A DNA stretch of 64,000 bases, from positions 62,001 to 126,000 of the forward strand of contig CAYOXX010000001.1 in the NCBI GenBank assembly GCA_964408025.1. Direction: 5' to 3'. The number at the start of each line of letters is the position of its first letter. Position 1 is the first letter of the stretch. Below are positions 33,172-43,500 of the stretch, in pieces. The position numbers and the translations under genes are program-made. Below the pieces are notes generated by a model. The model ran no database searches. It saw only the letters and a program-made list of their open reading frames with translations, and was not told the origin of the DNA. The DNA is from CAYOXX01 sp964408025. Its GTDB lineage: Bacteria; Acidobacteriota; DATKUA01.

Positions 33172-35451
33172 ATGAACCGCATTCCTGAGGTAGTAAAGCG
33201 AAATAAAACCAAGCAATCTCCACTGTTGCTTAGTGAAGGAAAGGTAAATCCTATGCGCAGCGCGACCATACGTTATATATTATTGGCCTCTTTGCTAATA
33301 ATATTAAATTGTTTCACTACCTCTTCTGCTTTGGAACCTCTGCAGGCGGCAATGGCCCCGAGCTCGATCGGCGTTTCCAGCGCTACGGGCGGTCCAGGAG
33401 ACAATATCTCGATCAGCGTCAGCATCAACGACGGCTCAGGAGTGCTGGCATTCGGCCTCGACCTGAACTTCGATTCCTCAGTTCTTAGTTACAACAGTAC
33501 CTCCAAGGGCAACCGTGTTCCGAGCGGATACAATTTCAGCTCGAACCTCATCGGCGGCAACACGGTTCGCGTTGGTGGCTATAGCGGCGATGGCTCGACA
33601 GGGCTGAATTCCGGCGGCGGTACCGTAGCCGTAATGTCATTCCAGATAAAGAACGACGCGCCCATGGGTACCACCAACCTTACTCTTAGTAACCTGACCG
33701 ACGGGTTCGCCGGCTTGTCAATCAGTAATGGTTCAGTGACTGTTCAGATTACGGTAAAGATCAATTCATTCACCGCCAGCCCGAGCACGATCGCCCGGGG
33801 AGGATTTTCGACGCTAAGCTGGAGCATCAGCGACGCCACCAGCGCCAGCATCAACCAGGGTATCGGCAGCGTCGACCCGGTTAGCGGCTCCGTGGAGGTT
33901 TCGCCCAACAACACAAAGACCTACACCCTGACCGCCCAAGGTCCGGGCGGCCCCAAAACAGCCCGAGTCACGGTGACAGTCAATATAGATCTACCCACTG
34001 TCAACTATTTCACAGCGAGTCCAGGAACCATAGCTGCAGGGGGATCGTCCACACTAAGCTGGGATGTAAATAATGCGGACAGCGTCAGCATCAACAATGG
34101 CGTCGGGAACGTAAACAAGAAAAGCGGCAGCAAGAACGTCTCGCCCGGCAGCACAACTATCTATACCCTCACGGCTACGAACTTCGCCGGGTCATCTACT
34201 GCCCAGGCGACCGTCACCGTCCTCAGCGCGCCCATAATCAACTGGTTCTTCTCCAGCACCTCGTCGGGCGATCCTATCCACACATCGGAAGATGCTTATC
34301 TCAGCTGGAGCGTTACGGGTGCCGCTAACGTCAGGATCAACAACGGCGTGGGCGCCGTCGATTCGGAATGCGGCGCTACAGCTGTTTCGCCCAATAGGAC
34401 GACCAGCTATAGACTGACGGCCACAAACAACGCCGGAACTTCTACGGCTAACGCCACCGTTCACGTGACCGACAGACCGAGAATTCGGGCCTTCTATTCA
34501 CTTCCAGCTTCAGCCGTGTTGGGACAGGCGATAAATTTCTACTGGACTGTCGCCGGCGCCAGCAGCCTCGAAATCTCCCCCGACGTTGGAGACGTCGATG
34601 GTGATAATGGGTCCACAGGCTACCTGCCAACCTCCTCCAGGACTTACACCCTCAGAGCCCGCAACTCCGACGGTACCGATACCGCCACTGTCATGGTTGC
34701 TGTGGTTAGGGAGGCTCCTGATCTGGAGGTCAGCATATCAAGGGTTGGTAGCAGGTCCATCAGATCAACTACCGCTCCTCCTCGACGAAGGATCGGTAAG
34801 GGACCAGTCGGCACGGAGTCGACTATAGAGTTCATAGTCAAGAACGTCGGAAGCGGTGATGCCAACAACTTTAAAGTTCAGCTTGTGGAAAACGGAGTTG
34901 TCATTGACGAGATCAGGGTATCTCATCTGGCAGCCGGAGCCACCGCCAGTTTGAGCTTTGAATATACTCCTCTCACTCCCGGCGAGAACGCTGTAGAGTT
35001 AGTGGTAGACTCGGATTGCATGTTGCCCGAGTTGAACAGAACTAATAACACCTATCATGGAAGATTCATCGCCACGTCTGTAAAAGGTGTCGACCTGGTA
35101 GTTAGCCACGTAAGAGTAATGCGGCTCGGTGCTGGTGCGTCTTCCGACGCCCTGCAGATCAGCTTCCGTATAACCAACTGCGGCAATACCGAATCGCCTG
35201 AATTCCAATACCGAGCCTACATTACAAGGAAGGCAGGAAGGATCACAAAAAGCGATACCCTCGTTATCGAAGGTCAGATATCCAGCCTGGGCGTGAACGG
35301 AGACTACGTCGAAATAACCAGAGTGATGCTGTTCAAGAAGCTCAAGAGGAAGTTCTATTTCCAAGGATTCGTAGACGTAGCCGAGGCTGTGAGCGAGGCC
35401 AACGAGGAGAATAACGCCACCGTCAAGAAGATCCAAAGGAAGTACCTGTAG
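33172..35451 (+). CDS. Secreted cohesin/Ig-like/CARDB protein, scaffold-like
   Basis: 759 residues from ATG 33172 (SD AGGAGG). ATG 33253 gives a conventional signal peptide start (MRSATIRYILLASLLIILN) and may be the real one. A cohesin-like domain homologous to that of the upstream hydrolase follows (VSSATGGPGDNISISVSI through VRVGGYSGDG). Next come four Ig-like repeats of about 80 residues (SFTASPSTIARGGFSTLSW pattern), and two CARDB-like domains at the C-terminus (IEFIVKNVGSGDANNFKV; ISFRITNCGNTESPEF). There is no dockerin, membrane anchor or sorting signal, so how it is held at the cell is unclear. It may receive the dockerins of its neighbours (inference). Confidence 0.82.
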   Translation: MNRIPEVVKRNKTKQSPLLLSEGKVNPMRSATIRYILLASLLIILNCFTTSSALEPLQAAMAPSSIGVSSATGGPGDNISISVSINDGSGVLAFGLDLNFDSSVLSYNSTSKGNRVPSGYNFSSNLIGGNTVRVGGYSGDGSTGLNSGGGTVAVMSFQIKNDAPMGTTNLTLSNLTDGFAGLSISNGSVTVQITVKINSFTASPSTIARGGFSTLSWSISDATSASINQGIGSVDPVSGSVEVSPNNTKTYTLTAQGPGGPKTARVTVTVNIDLPTVNYFTASPGTIAAGGSSTLSWDVNNADSVSINNGVGNVNKKSGSKNVSPGSTTIYTLTATNFAGSSTAQATVTVLSAPIINWFFSSTSSGDPIHTSEDAYLSWSVTGAANVRINNGVGAVDSECGATAVSPNRTTSYRLTATNNAGTSTANATVHVTDRPRIRAFYSLPASAVLGQAINFYWTVAGASSLEISPDVGDVDGDNGSTGYLPTSSRTYTLRARNSDGTDTATVMVAVVREAPDLEVSISRVGSRSIRSTTAPPRRRIGKGPVGTESTIEFIVKNVGSGDANNFKVQLVENGVVIDEIRVSHLAAGATASLSFEYTPLTPGENAVELVVDSDCMLPELNRTNNTYHGRFIATSVKGVDLVVSHVRVMRLGAGASSDALQISFRITNCGNTESPEFQYRAYITRKAGRITKSDTLVIEGQISSLGVNGDYVEITRVMLFKKLKRKFYFQGFVDVAEAVSEANEENNATVKKIQRKYL

Positions 35452-35478
35452 CTGGTAACAGGCACCGATTTCATATTT

Positions 35479-36297
35479 TCAGAATAGTCTATGAGCGCAG
35501 CGGAACAGTCCTGCCATCCTGGCTGAGTAATTATCTTCTCCGGGTTCGAGCGATTCGACTGCGACGCGGCCGTTGCTGATAGATGCGTGGGCAACGCTGG
35601 CGCCGCCCAGCGAGACGGCCACGTGGTCGATCCTCTCGCCCTCGGCGAAAAACAGCAAGTCGCCAGCGATCAGCCTCCCCCACCCTTCGCCTGGCTCGAC
35701 GGCCTCGCCCATTTCGCCCTGCTCGTAGGAATTACGCGGCAGGATTGTGCGGTGCAGGCGGTAGATGAGCTGAACGTAGCCGGAGCAGTCGAATGCAAGA
35801 GTCGAGGTTCCCCCCCAAAGATACGGTATGCCGACATAATCCAGCGCGAGGCCGCGTATCGACTCAGGTGACGGCGAGGGCAGATTCTCGATCAGCGTGG
35901 CGATCCCGGCGGGAATCCAGCCGGAGTGGCCGTCAGGGAGGATGACGCGCTGCCACTTGTCTTGCCGTTCAGAACTCAGCAGACGCGAACCGTCGGTGAG
36001 GATGGCGAGGGTTCGCGAAGCCGGATTCGGCTCTTCCAGACAGCGGGCTTGCAGCGCCCGCGCGCAGAGCAATTCCCCCGTGCGGTAACTACCGGCTATA
36101 TCCGGATCGAGTGTTAGCGAGCCGCTGTGAATCCAGCCTATAGAACCGTCTTCGAGCCGGCAGCGGAACCAGGGGACTTTCTCTTCGAGAACACCTACGG
36201 ATTCGCCCAGGAGGACCTGGCTGTGCAGGCCCGAGCGCTGGTTCGGCTCGATCCTGACGTTGGCGACCGAGTTTCGCGCTATCGCATCCATCTCCAC
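35479..36297 (-). CDS. NlpC/P60 cysteine peptidase with SH3-like domains (YkfC-like)
   Basis: 272 residues. Two N-terminal bacterial SH3-like domains (VANVRIEPNQRSGLHSQVLL; WFRCRLEDGSIGWIH; WQRVILPDGHSGWIP) precede an NlpC/P60 domain with catalytic Cys in FDCSGYVQ, His in DHVAVSLGG and a third polar residue at VAHAS. No signal peptide is visible, which points to a cytoplasmic muropeptide-recycling endopeptidase of the YkfC type (cleaving after D-Glu). GTG 36297 or ATG 36291 may start it. It is divergent from maf with 60 bp between. Confidence 0.88.
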   Translation of the reverse strand: MEMDAIARNSVANVRIEPNQRSGLHSQVLLGESVGVLEEKVPWFRCRLEDGSIGWIHSGSLTLDPDIAGSYRTGELLCARALQARCLEEPNPASRTLAILTDGSRLLSSERQDKWQRVILPDGHSGWIPAGIATLIENLPSPSPESIRGLALDYVGIPYLWGGTSTLAFDCSGYVQLIYRLHRTILPRNSYEQGEMGEAVEPGEGWGRLIAGDLLFFAEGERIDHVAVSLGGASVAHASISNGRVAVESLEPGEDNYSARMAGLFRCAHRLF

Positions 36298-36343
36298 GCC
36301 TGGAGTGTATCACGACTGCCTGGACGGATTACCGGGTCCCGAA

Positions 36344-36349
36344 TACAAT
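36344..36349 (+). promoter_or_regulatory. Putative -10 box of a leaderless maf transcript
   Basis: TACAAT (36344-36349) ends nine bases before the maf ATG (36358), with no ribosome-binding site in between. It matches the arrangement at 18367. Confidence 0.45.
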
Positions 36350-36357
36350 GCGCCACT

Positions 36358-36966
36358 ATGTCGAAAGGTACCCGTATCGTTCTTGCTTCGGCTTCCCCTC
36401 GCAGGGCCGAGTTGCTGCGCGCTCTGGGGCTCGAGTTCGAGGTGCGCCCGGTGGAGCTGGACGAGACTCCTCTTGCGGGAGAATTGCCGCCGGACCACGC
36501 CATCAGGCTGGCGGTGGCCAAGGCCACGACGTACTCCCACGGCGACGACAGCAGCCTGGTGATCGGTTGCGACACCGTTGTTGTAGTTGGATGCGAGATC
36601 CTTGGCAAGCCGCGCTCGGCGGACGACGCGCGCCGTATGCTCGAACTTCTGAGCGGCAGGAGACACGAGGTGATCTCAGCCGTGGCGATTTGCTGCGGCG
36701 AGACAGTTTCGGGATACAGCAAAACGCGCGTGACGTTCGCGCCGCTGAGCGAGAAGGAGATTAACTGGTATGTCGCTACGGGCGAATCGATGGACAAATC
36801 GGGCGCCTACGGCATCCAGGGCTACGCCGCGCTGTTCGTGTCCGAGATAAGCGGTTCCTACAGCAGTGTCGTTGGCCTGCCTCTGGAGCTGCTCCCCGAA
36901 CTCTTCGGGAAGCTCGGCATAGATCTGTTCTCGCTGATTAGACCGTCGGATAGTTATGCCACCTGA
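36358..36966 (+). CDS. maf: Maf family nucleotide pyrophosphatase
   Basis: 202 residues from ATG 36358. The start is set by the Maf N-terminus, IVLASASPRRAELLRALG. Further motifs are CDTVVVVGCEILGKP, LSGRRHEVISAVAIC, and SMDKSGAYGIQGYAALFVSEISGSYSSVVGLP in the C-terminal half. Maf proteins hydrolyse dTTP/UTP or modified nucleotides to monophosphates. An in-frame extension upstream overlaps the divergent peptidase gene and is not credible. Confidence 0.93.
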   Translation: MSKGTRIVLASASPRRAELLRALGLEFEVRPVELDETPLAGELPPDHAIRLAVAKATTYSHGDDSSLVIGCDTVVVVGCEILGKPRSADDARRMLELLSGRRHEVISAVAICCGETVSGYSKTRVTFAPLSEKEINWYVATGESMDKSGAYGIQGYAALFVSEISGSYSSVVGLPLELLPELFGKLGIDLFSLIRPSDSYAT

Positions 36967-37062
36967 TTGCTGACCGCTGCGATCACCCTCGCCTCTATCA
37001 CCACGCGTTCCGCCTCGAACCGCTGCGGCTGGTCAGCTCGATAGGCTACCTAAAGGTGGCCG

Positions 37063-37671
37063 CTACGGCCCTTTGCCGACCACCACCTTTGCGGGCCTCA
37101 GTACTATATCGCCGATTTTGTAGCCGGCCTGTGTTTCTTCGATCACGAGGCCGTCCTCTTCGGGCGTTGCTTCCCGCGTCATTACCGCTTCGTGCAGCTC
37201 CGGATCGAAGGGCAAGCCCGCTGCTTCGATGCGGACGACTTCTATTTTACTCAGCTTGGAACGGAGGTCGTCGCGGATAAGTCGAACTCCCTCGTGCAGA
37301 GCGGGTTTGTGAGCGGGTGCATGGACACCTGCTTCCGACGAGGCGCTGAGCGCGGAGTCGAGGTTGTCCAGAACATCAAGTAATACTTTAATCAACTCGA
37401 GTCTCTTACTTTCCGCCCGGCGTTCCATTTCCGACTCCATCCGTTTCTTGAACGCCGCCTGCTCCTGCTCCAGTTCCTGGTAACGATCTTTTAGCTTCTC
37501 GCGGCCGGCTTCCATCTGCGCCTGCAGCTGTTCCACGAAGGAAGGGTAGTCGCTGCGGCGCGCGGGCCGTTCGCCCGCTTTCCGCGCTCCCGACTCCCTG
37601 CGGGCCCAGAAGCGCCGGTCGTCTACCTTGAATTCTTTCCCTTCTTTTGGGGTTTCGCCATCGTTTACCAT
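37063..37671 (-). CDS. grpE: GrpE nucleotide exchange factor
   Basis: 202 residues: a charged N-terminus, a long coiled coil (QAQMEAGREKLKDRYQELEQ), the four-helix part (LLDVLDNLDSALSA) and the beta domain ending GYKIGDIVLRPAKVVVGKG. It releases ADP from DnaK. No dnaK or dnaJ is in the window, and grpE instead follows recJ by 3 bp. The ATG is at 37671. Confidence 0.93.
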   Translation of the reverse strand: MVNDGETPKEGKEFKVDDRRFWARRESGARKAGERPARRSDYPSFVEQLQAQMEAGREKLKDRYQELEQEQAAFKKRMESEMERRAESKRLELIKVLLDVLDNLDSALSASSEAGVHAPAHKPALHEGVRLIRDDLRSKLSKIEVVRIEAAGLPFDPELHEAVMTREATPEEDGLVIEETQAGYKIGDIVLRPAKVVVGKGP

Positions 37672-37674
37672 CGT

Positions 37675-39372
37675 TCAGGACCCGGCTTCTAGCGCCTTGA
37701 TGTCGAGCTGCAGCTGCCGCCTGCCGCGCCAGTTGTTGAATACGGCGGTGAACACGACGTCCAGGCGGTCTCCCGCCCGCAGTCGCGACATCTCGTCCGC
37801 CATTCGCCAGGCGAGCGCCGTGTGCGCGGATCCCTCCTGCTCCAGTATCAACTTCGCGTGCAGGCTTTTCAGTATCCTCGGCGGGGCCGCCAACCTCACG
37901 CCCCTCGCCAGGAGCAGTGGGCTGGGGTTAGCGTGGCCGAACGGCTCGAGCAGAGTGAACTGCTCCTGGAATTTCTTGTCTAGTTCACCCATCTTGATTT
38001 CGGCGTCCACTTCGATTTTCGGTTCGATTAGATCTGGAGTAATAAGGGCCTCGGCGTGAGCACGCAGCATAGCGCGCAAGACCGGGAGATCGGCGGCTGG
38101 CAACTCGAATCCGGCCGCCATGTTGTGGCCGCCGTACCTGCCGAACAGATCTCTGCATGTCGCCAGTGCGTCGAGGAGGTTGAAGCCGGGTATGCTGCGC
38201 CCCGACCCGACAGCGACGCCGTCTTCGACGGCGGCGACCAGCGCCGGGCGCGCGTAATTGTCTACCAACTTGGAGGCGACGATGCCGACAATCCCCTTGT
38301 GCCAGCGCGAATCGGCAAGCACTAGGATGCGCCCCGACAGGTGCGAGGGATCGGCCTGCAGAATCTCATCCGCCTGCTCTACCATGCGCTCGACCATCCG
38401 CTGGCGTCGCCCGTTCAGCCGATTCATGTTCTCGGCGATCTCGCGCGACCTTTTCCTGCTGCCGGCGAAGAACAGCTCTATCGCCTCCTCCTGGCGCCCG
38501 AACCTACCCATGGCGTTGAGCCTCGGCGCCAGGCGGAAGCCGACATCGGCCGCCGTGATCTCGCTGCCTGCGAGGCCGGCGACCGCGATCAGGGCCTGCA
38601 AGCCCAGATTCGAGGTTCCAGGGAGCAGAGCGAGGCCGTGGCGGGTGAGAACGCGGTTCTCGCCGACGAGCGGAACTACATCAGCCACGGTTCCCAGGGC
38701 GCACAAGCGCAGAATCGAGTGAATCGGCGGCTCCACGCCGCAGCGTTCGAACAATGCCAGGGCGAGCTTCGCCGCCACGCCCACTCCCGCCAGTTCCTTG
38801 AAGGGGTAAGAGCAATCTGGCCGCTGCGGATTGACGACGGCTACCGCCTCCGGCAGCTCCCCGTCAGGCGGATGGTGGTCGGTGACGATTATATCGATGC
38901 CCAGCGAGCGAGCTAGAGCGACCGCCTCGCGCGAGTTGATGCCGCAGTCGCAGGTGATGGCGAGCGTCACGCCGCGGCTGTGAGCCACCTCAACACCCTC
39001 GGCCCGCAGGCCGTAGCCTTCCTCGAGACGGTTGGGGATGAAGTGCGTTACCTCGTTTCCCAATGATTCGATGGTCCGGACCAGGAGGGCCGTGGCGGTC
39101 AGGCCGTCGGTGTCGAAGTCGCCGTGGACGAGGATCTTTTCCCTGTCGCGAAGTGCTCTTACGATCCGCTCAACGGCGGCTTCCATATCCTCGAGGAGGA
39201 ATGGGTCGTGCAGCTTGTCCAGCGACGGCTCGAGAAAGTCCCGCGCACACTCGACGCTATCGAATCCGCGCGCAGCCAGAATCCTGGCGACGAGGGGATG
39301 GAGACCACCGACCCGCGCGAGCTCCTCTGAGAGGCTCTCGTCGCAGGGCACGATCAAGTAGCGCAGCGTCAT
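37675..39372 (-). CDS. recJ: RecJ single-strand-specific 5'-3' exonuclease
   Basis: 565 residues with DHH-family motifs: VHGDFDTDGLTATALL, ITCDCGINS, VTDHHPP, then the DHHA1 region (GSGRSIPGFNLLDAL, YGGHNMAAGF) and a C-terminal OB-like domain. It acts in recombination and base-excision/mismatch repair. The 180-bp gap upstream (39373-39552) has GC-rich inverted repeats (GGCCGCAAG with CTTGCGGCC) but no gene. Confidence 0.93.
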   Translation of the reverse strand: MTLRYLIVPCDESLSEELARVGGLHPLVARILAARGFDSVECARDFLEPSLDKLHDPFLLEDMEAAVERIVRALRDREKILVHGDFDTDGLTATALLVRTIESLGNEVTHFIPNRLEEGYGLRAEGVEVAHSRGVTLAITCDCGINSREAVALARSLGIDIIVTDHHPPDGELPEAVAVVNPQRPDCSYPFKELAGVGVAAKLALALFERCGVEPPIHSILRLCALGTVADVVPLVGENRVLTRHGLALLPGTSNLGLQALIAVAGLAGSEITAADVGFRLAPRLNAMGRFGRQEEAIELFFAGSRKRSREIAENMNRLNGRRQRMVERMVEQADEILQADPSHLSGRILVLADSRWHKGIVGIVASKLVDNYARPALVAAVEDGVAVGSGRSIPGFNLLDALATCRDLFGRYGGHNMAAGFELPAADLPVLRAMLRAHAEALITPDLIEPKIEVDAEIKMGELDKKFQEQFTLLEPFGHANPSPLLLARGVRLAAPPRILKSLHAKLILEQEGSAHTALAWRMADEMSRLRAGDRLDVVFTAVFNNWRGRRQLQLDIKALEAGS

Positions 39373-39552
39373 GCGAGACCCGTAAGGATTTCCGAGGTCA
39401 CCCGCTTCTGTCGGCGTGGTCGAGTTTCATTGGCGTCCATGGTCAACACCAGGCGATCCCGGCCGCAAGCCTTTTCCGCGCGGTATGCCATTTTTCCGGC
39501 GGCCGCTTGCGGCCGGCTAGGCGAAGTGGGCGGGAGGGTCACGGGGTCGTCT

Positions 39553-40524
39553 TCAGTCCTCGATTTTCACGGCCTCTTCGATGAAGGCGCCCAGCTTGCG
39601 GAATCTCTGGAATCGGTCCTCGATCAGTTCATTCGGGCTGAGGGCGCTGAGCTCCTGCAGATCCTCCCAGAGGTGCTCCGCCAGGATCCCGGCCATCTGC
39701 TCCCGGTCGGTGTGGGCCCCGCCCAAGGGCTCGGGAATTATTCGGTCGACTATGCCCAGTTCCAGCAGGTCCGGGGCTGTCATCTTCATGGCGTCGGCGG
39801 CTTCGGCGGCGTAGCCGGCGTCCTTCCAGAGAATGGCTGCGCAGCCCTCGGGCGAGATAACCGAATAGATCGAGTTCTCCAGGATGCTGACTCTGTTGCC
39901 GACGCCGATGGCCAGGGCGCCGCCGCTGCCGCCCTCGCCGGTGATGGTGACGATGATCGGCACTGAGAACTTTCCCATCTCCCGCAGGTTGTAGGCGATC
40001 GCCTCCGCCTGGCCACGCTCCTCGGCACCGATGCCCGGGTAGGCGCCGGGCGTGTCGATGAAGGTGAAGATAGGCCGGCGGAACTTGTCCGCCATCTGCA
40101 TGATCCTGATTGCCTTGCGGTAGCCCTCCGGCCGCGGCATGCCGAAGTTGTGGTGCAGCTTCTCCTTGGTTGAGCGCCCCTTCTGGTGGCCGACCACGCA
40201 GACGGGCTGATTGCGGAATAAGCCGAAGCCGGCGACGATGGCGTGATCGTCGGCGAATTTCCTGTCGCCGTGGATCTCGAAGAAGTCCTGGAAGAGGAGC
40301 TGGATGTAGTCGTTAGTGTAGGGGCGGTCGGGAGCGCGGGCCATCAGCGTCCGCTCCCAACGCGAGAGGCCCGCGACGATCTCTTTGCGCTTCTCGCTCA
40401 GCTCGAGGCGCAGCGCCTCGAGCTCGCTCTCCCTCTCGGGTGAATCGGTATAGCTCTCGAGGTCGCTTATGCGCTCCTCGAGCTCGACGAGCGGGCGCTC
40501 GAACTCACCAGCCAGCTTCCTCAA
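39553..40524 (-). CDS. accA: Acetyl-CoA carboxylase carboxyltransferase subunit alpha
   Basis: 323 residues, usual length. It has the N-terminal helix (FERPLVELEERISDLE), FGMPRPEGYRKAIRIM, FIDTPGAYPGIGAEERGQAEA and GEGGSGGALAIGVGNRV. It transfers carboxyl from biotin to acetyl-CoA for fatty acid synthesis. A TTG start at 40524 is likely, after a GGGGGA stretch. accD, accB and accC are not in the window. Confidence 0.95.
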   Translation of the reverse strand: MRKLAGEFERPLVELEERISDLESYTDSPERESELEALRLELSEKRKEIVAGLSRWERTLMARAPDRPYTNDYIQLLFQDFFEIHGDRKFADDHAIVAGFGLFRNQPVCVVGHQKGRSTKEKLHHNFGMPRPEGYRKAIRIMQMADKFRRPIFTFIDTPGAYPGIGAEERGQAEAIAYNLREMGKFSVPIIVTITGEGGSGGALAIGVGNRVSILENSIYSVISPEGCAAILWKDAGYAAEAADAMKMTAPDLLELGIVDRIIPEPLGGAHTDREQMAGILAEHLWEDLQELSALSPNELIEDRFQRFRKLGAFIEEAVKIED

Positions 40525-40551
40525 CGTCGCTGTCCCCCATCAAGGAGACGG

Positions 40552-40580
40552 ATGGTAGCAGAGAGGGGTATCGGCGTCAA
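40552..40580 (-). promoter_or_regulatory. Putative accA promoter
   Basis: On the minus strand TTGACG (40575-40580), a 17-bp spacer and TACCAT (40552-40557), within the 68-bp gap between dnaE and accA. Confidence 0.5.
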
Positions 40581-40592
40581 CGAGCAGGCGGT

Positions 40593-43500
40593 TCAAGGTT
40601 TCGCCCTGTTGCGAACGATCCTCACGTTCTCTTCGCCCGCCAGTTCCTGCAGGCGGGCGATGACGTCGGGCGAGGCCTTTATGTTGTAGTAGCCGCTGGT
40701 GCTCGCCTCGATGTCGAACTCGCCGTCGCGCAGCATGCGGAAGGTGAGCGCCGAGGAGCCGCGGTTTCCGCGCACCACCTCGATGATTTCGTTGATCCGT
40801 CCGTCGTCCAGCCGGTCGAGGTCCAGCGTCACCGTGAGCGCCTTTGCCTCCTTGGGGCGCACGTGGGCGAGCGGCACGATCTCCTCAGCGATCAGGCGCA
40901 GGCTCTCCGAATCGGACTCTGCGCGGCCGCGCACGAGAATCACCTCGTCGTCATCAAGCCTGCGCGAGACCTCGGCGTAGAGGTCCGGGAAGACAATGGT
41001 TTCCACGCTGCCGGTTTCGTCTTCCAGGTGGAAGACTGCCATCGCCTTGCCGCTGCGAGTGCGCTTACGCCTGAGGCCGGTGACAATGCCGCCGACGCTG
41101 ACCTGCTCCCGGTTCTTCGAGGCCAGCCTTTCGGTCGGGGAGGTGGCGGCGGACTCAAGCTCGGCCCTGAACTGCTGCAGCGGGTGTCCGCTGGCGTAGA
41201 AGCCGAGGACCTCTTTCTCGTAGGCCAGCCTGGTCTTCTCCGACCAGTCATCGACGTTCGGCAGCTCCTCCGTTCCCCGTCCCGGCGTGTCGCCTTTGGC
41301 CTCGTCGAGGCCGCCGAAGAGGCTCTCCTGCCCCGAGAGCCGGTCGCGCATCGCCTTCTGTCCTGACTCGAAGGCCCTATCGAGGACGGCCAGCAGCTGC
41401 GGCCTGCGAGCACCGAGGCTGTCGAAGCTGCCGGACTTGATGAGCGACTCGACGACTCGCTTGTTGACCGCCCGCAGGTCCACCTGCTCGCAGAAGCGGA
41501 AGATGCTGGCGAAGCGCCCGTGCTCCTCCCTGGCGGCGACGATGGAGTTGATCGCCCCGACGCCGACGTTCTTGACGGCCCCGAGGCCGAAGAGGATCGA
41601 ATCGCCCTCAACGCAGAAGTCGGCGCGGCTCCTGTTGACGTCGGCAGGTGCCACCTCGATACCCATCTCGCTGCACTCGGCCAGGTAGCGCTTGATGCGC
41701 TCCGAGTTCTCCATCTCGCTGCTCATCAGTGCGGCCATGAAGTGGGCCGGGTAGCGTGCCTTGAGGTAGGCCGTCTGGTAGGCGATATAGGCGTAAGCGG
41801 TCGAGTGGGCCTTGTTGAAGCCGTAGCCGGAGAAGTAAGCGATCAGCTCGAAGACCTCCTCGGCTCTGCGGCGGTCCACGCCGTTGTCGACGGCGCCGGC
41901 GACGAAGTGATCCCTCTGTTGCGCCATCAGAGCCTTCTTCTTCTTACCCATCGCCCGGCGCAGCAGGTCGGCCTCGCCGAGCGAGAAGCCGGCCAGCCGG
42001 CTGGCGATCTGCATCACTTGCTCCTGGTAAAGGATGATGCCGAGGGTCTCTTTCGTTATCTCCTCCAGCTCAGGCAGGATGTACTCGACCTTGGTCTTGC
42101 CGCGACGGCGCTTGATGTAGTCGTCGATCAGCCCCCCTTTGATCGGTCCCGGCCGGTAGAGCGCGTTCAGCGCGCTGAGATCCTCGAGGCGCTCCGGCTT
42201 GAGGCGCATGAGGATATCGCGCATGCCGGCGCTCTCGAACTGGAATATGCCGCAGGTCCGGCCGGCGCGCAGCATCTTGAAGACCTCCGGGTCGTTGAGC
42301 GGCAGGCTCTCGATATCGAGCCGCTCGCCGGAACTTCCTACGATGGCCTCCACTGTGTCCTGGATCACGGTCAGCGTGCGCAGCCCCAGGAAGTCCATCT
42401 TGATCAGACCGATAGCCTCGATGTCGTTCATGTCGTACTGCGTGGTGATCTCGTCCTTGCTGCTCTTGTAGAGCGGCAGGAACTGCAGCAGCGGCTTGGG
42501 CGCGATCACCACTCCGGCGGCGTGGGTCGACGCGTGGCGCGTGAGGCCCTCGAGTCTGCGGGCGATGTCGATGATGTGCTTTATCTTCGGGCTGGCCCGG
42601 TAGAGCTCGGCGAGGTCGGGCGAGTTCTTGAGCGCCCTGTCCAGCGTCATGCCGATTTCGAACGGAACCAGCTTGGCGACGCGGTCAACCTCGGCGTAGG
42701 GCACCTCGAGCACGCGGCCGACGTCGCGGATGGCGTTGCGCGCAGCCATGGTGCCGAAGGTGATGATCTGCGACACGTTCTTCAGGCCGTACTTCTGGCG
42801 CACGTACTCGATCACCTCGCCGCGGCGCCGCACGCAGAAGTCTATGTCGAAGTCCGGCATGCTGACGCGCTCGGGGTTGATGAAGCGCTCGAACAGCAGG
42901 TTGAAGCGTATCGGGTCGATGGCGGTGATGCCCATCGAGTATGCAACGAGGCTTCCGGCCCCCGAGCCCCTACCGGGCCCGACCGGGATGCCGCTCTCCT
43001 TGGAGAAGCGGATGAAATCCCAGACGATGAGGAAGTAGCCGCTGAAGCCGGTCTTCTGGATCATGGCGATCTCCTGATCCAGGCGCTCGCGGTACTCGTC
43101 GAGGTCGACAGAAACTTCTCCCCGCTCTATCGCCCTGCGGATCTCGGGCATCCTCTGCTCGAAGCCCTCTTCGGCCACGCGGGCGAAGTAGCTGTCGATC
43201 GACTCCCCCTCCGGCACCTGATACTGCGGCAGGTGGTAGACGCCGAACTTCAGCTTGAAGTCGCACATTTCGGCTATCGCGAGCGTGTTGTCGAGGGCCT
43301 CCTCAAGCTCGCCGCCGAAAAGCTCGGCCATCTCGTCGCCGCTCTTCAGGTAGAGCTGGTCGGAGCTGTAGCGCAGGCGGTTCTCGTCGCTGACGTTCTT
43401 GCCGGTGCCGATGCAGAGCAGGACGTCGTGCGCCTCGGCGTCGTCGGCGCCGACGTAGTGGCAGTCGTTGGTGGCCGCCAGCGGTATGCCGTGCTTGCGC

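Noticed and set aside
36127..36357. 77-residue N-terminal extension of Maf
   Set aside because: It would overlap the divergent NlpC/P60 gene, and the family N-terminus begins exactly at ATG 36358.
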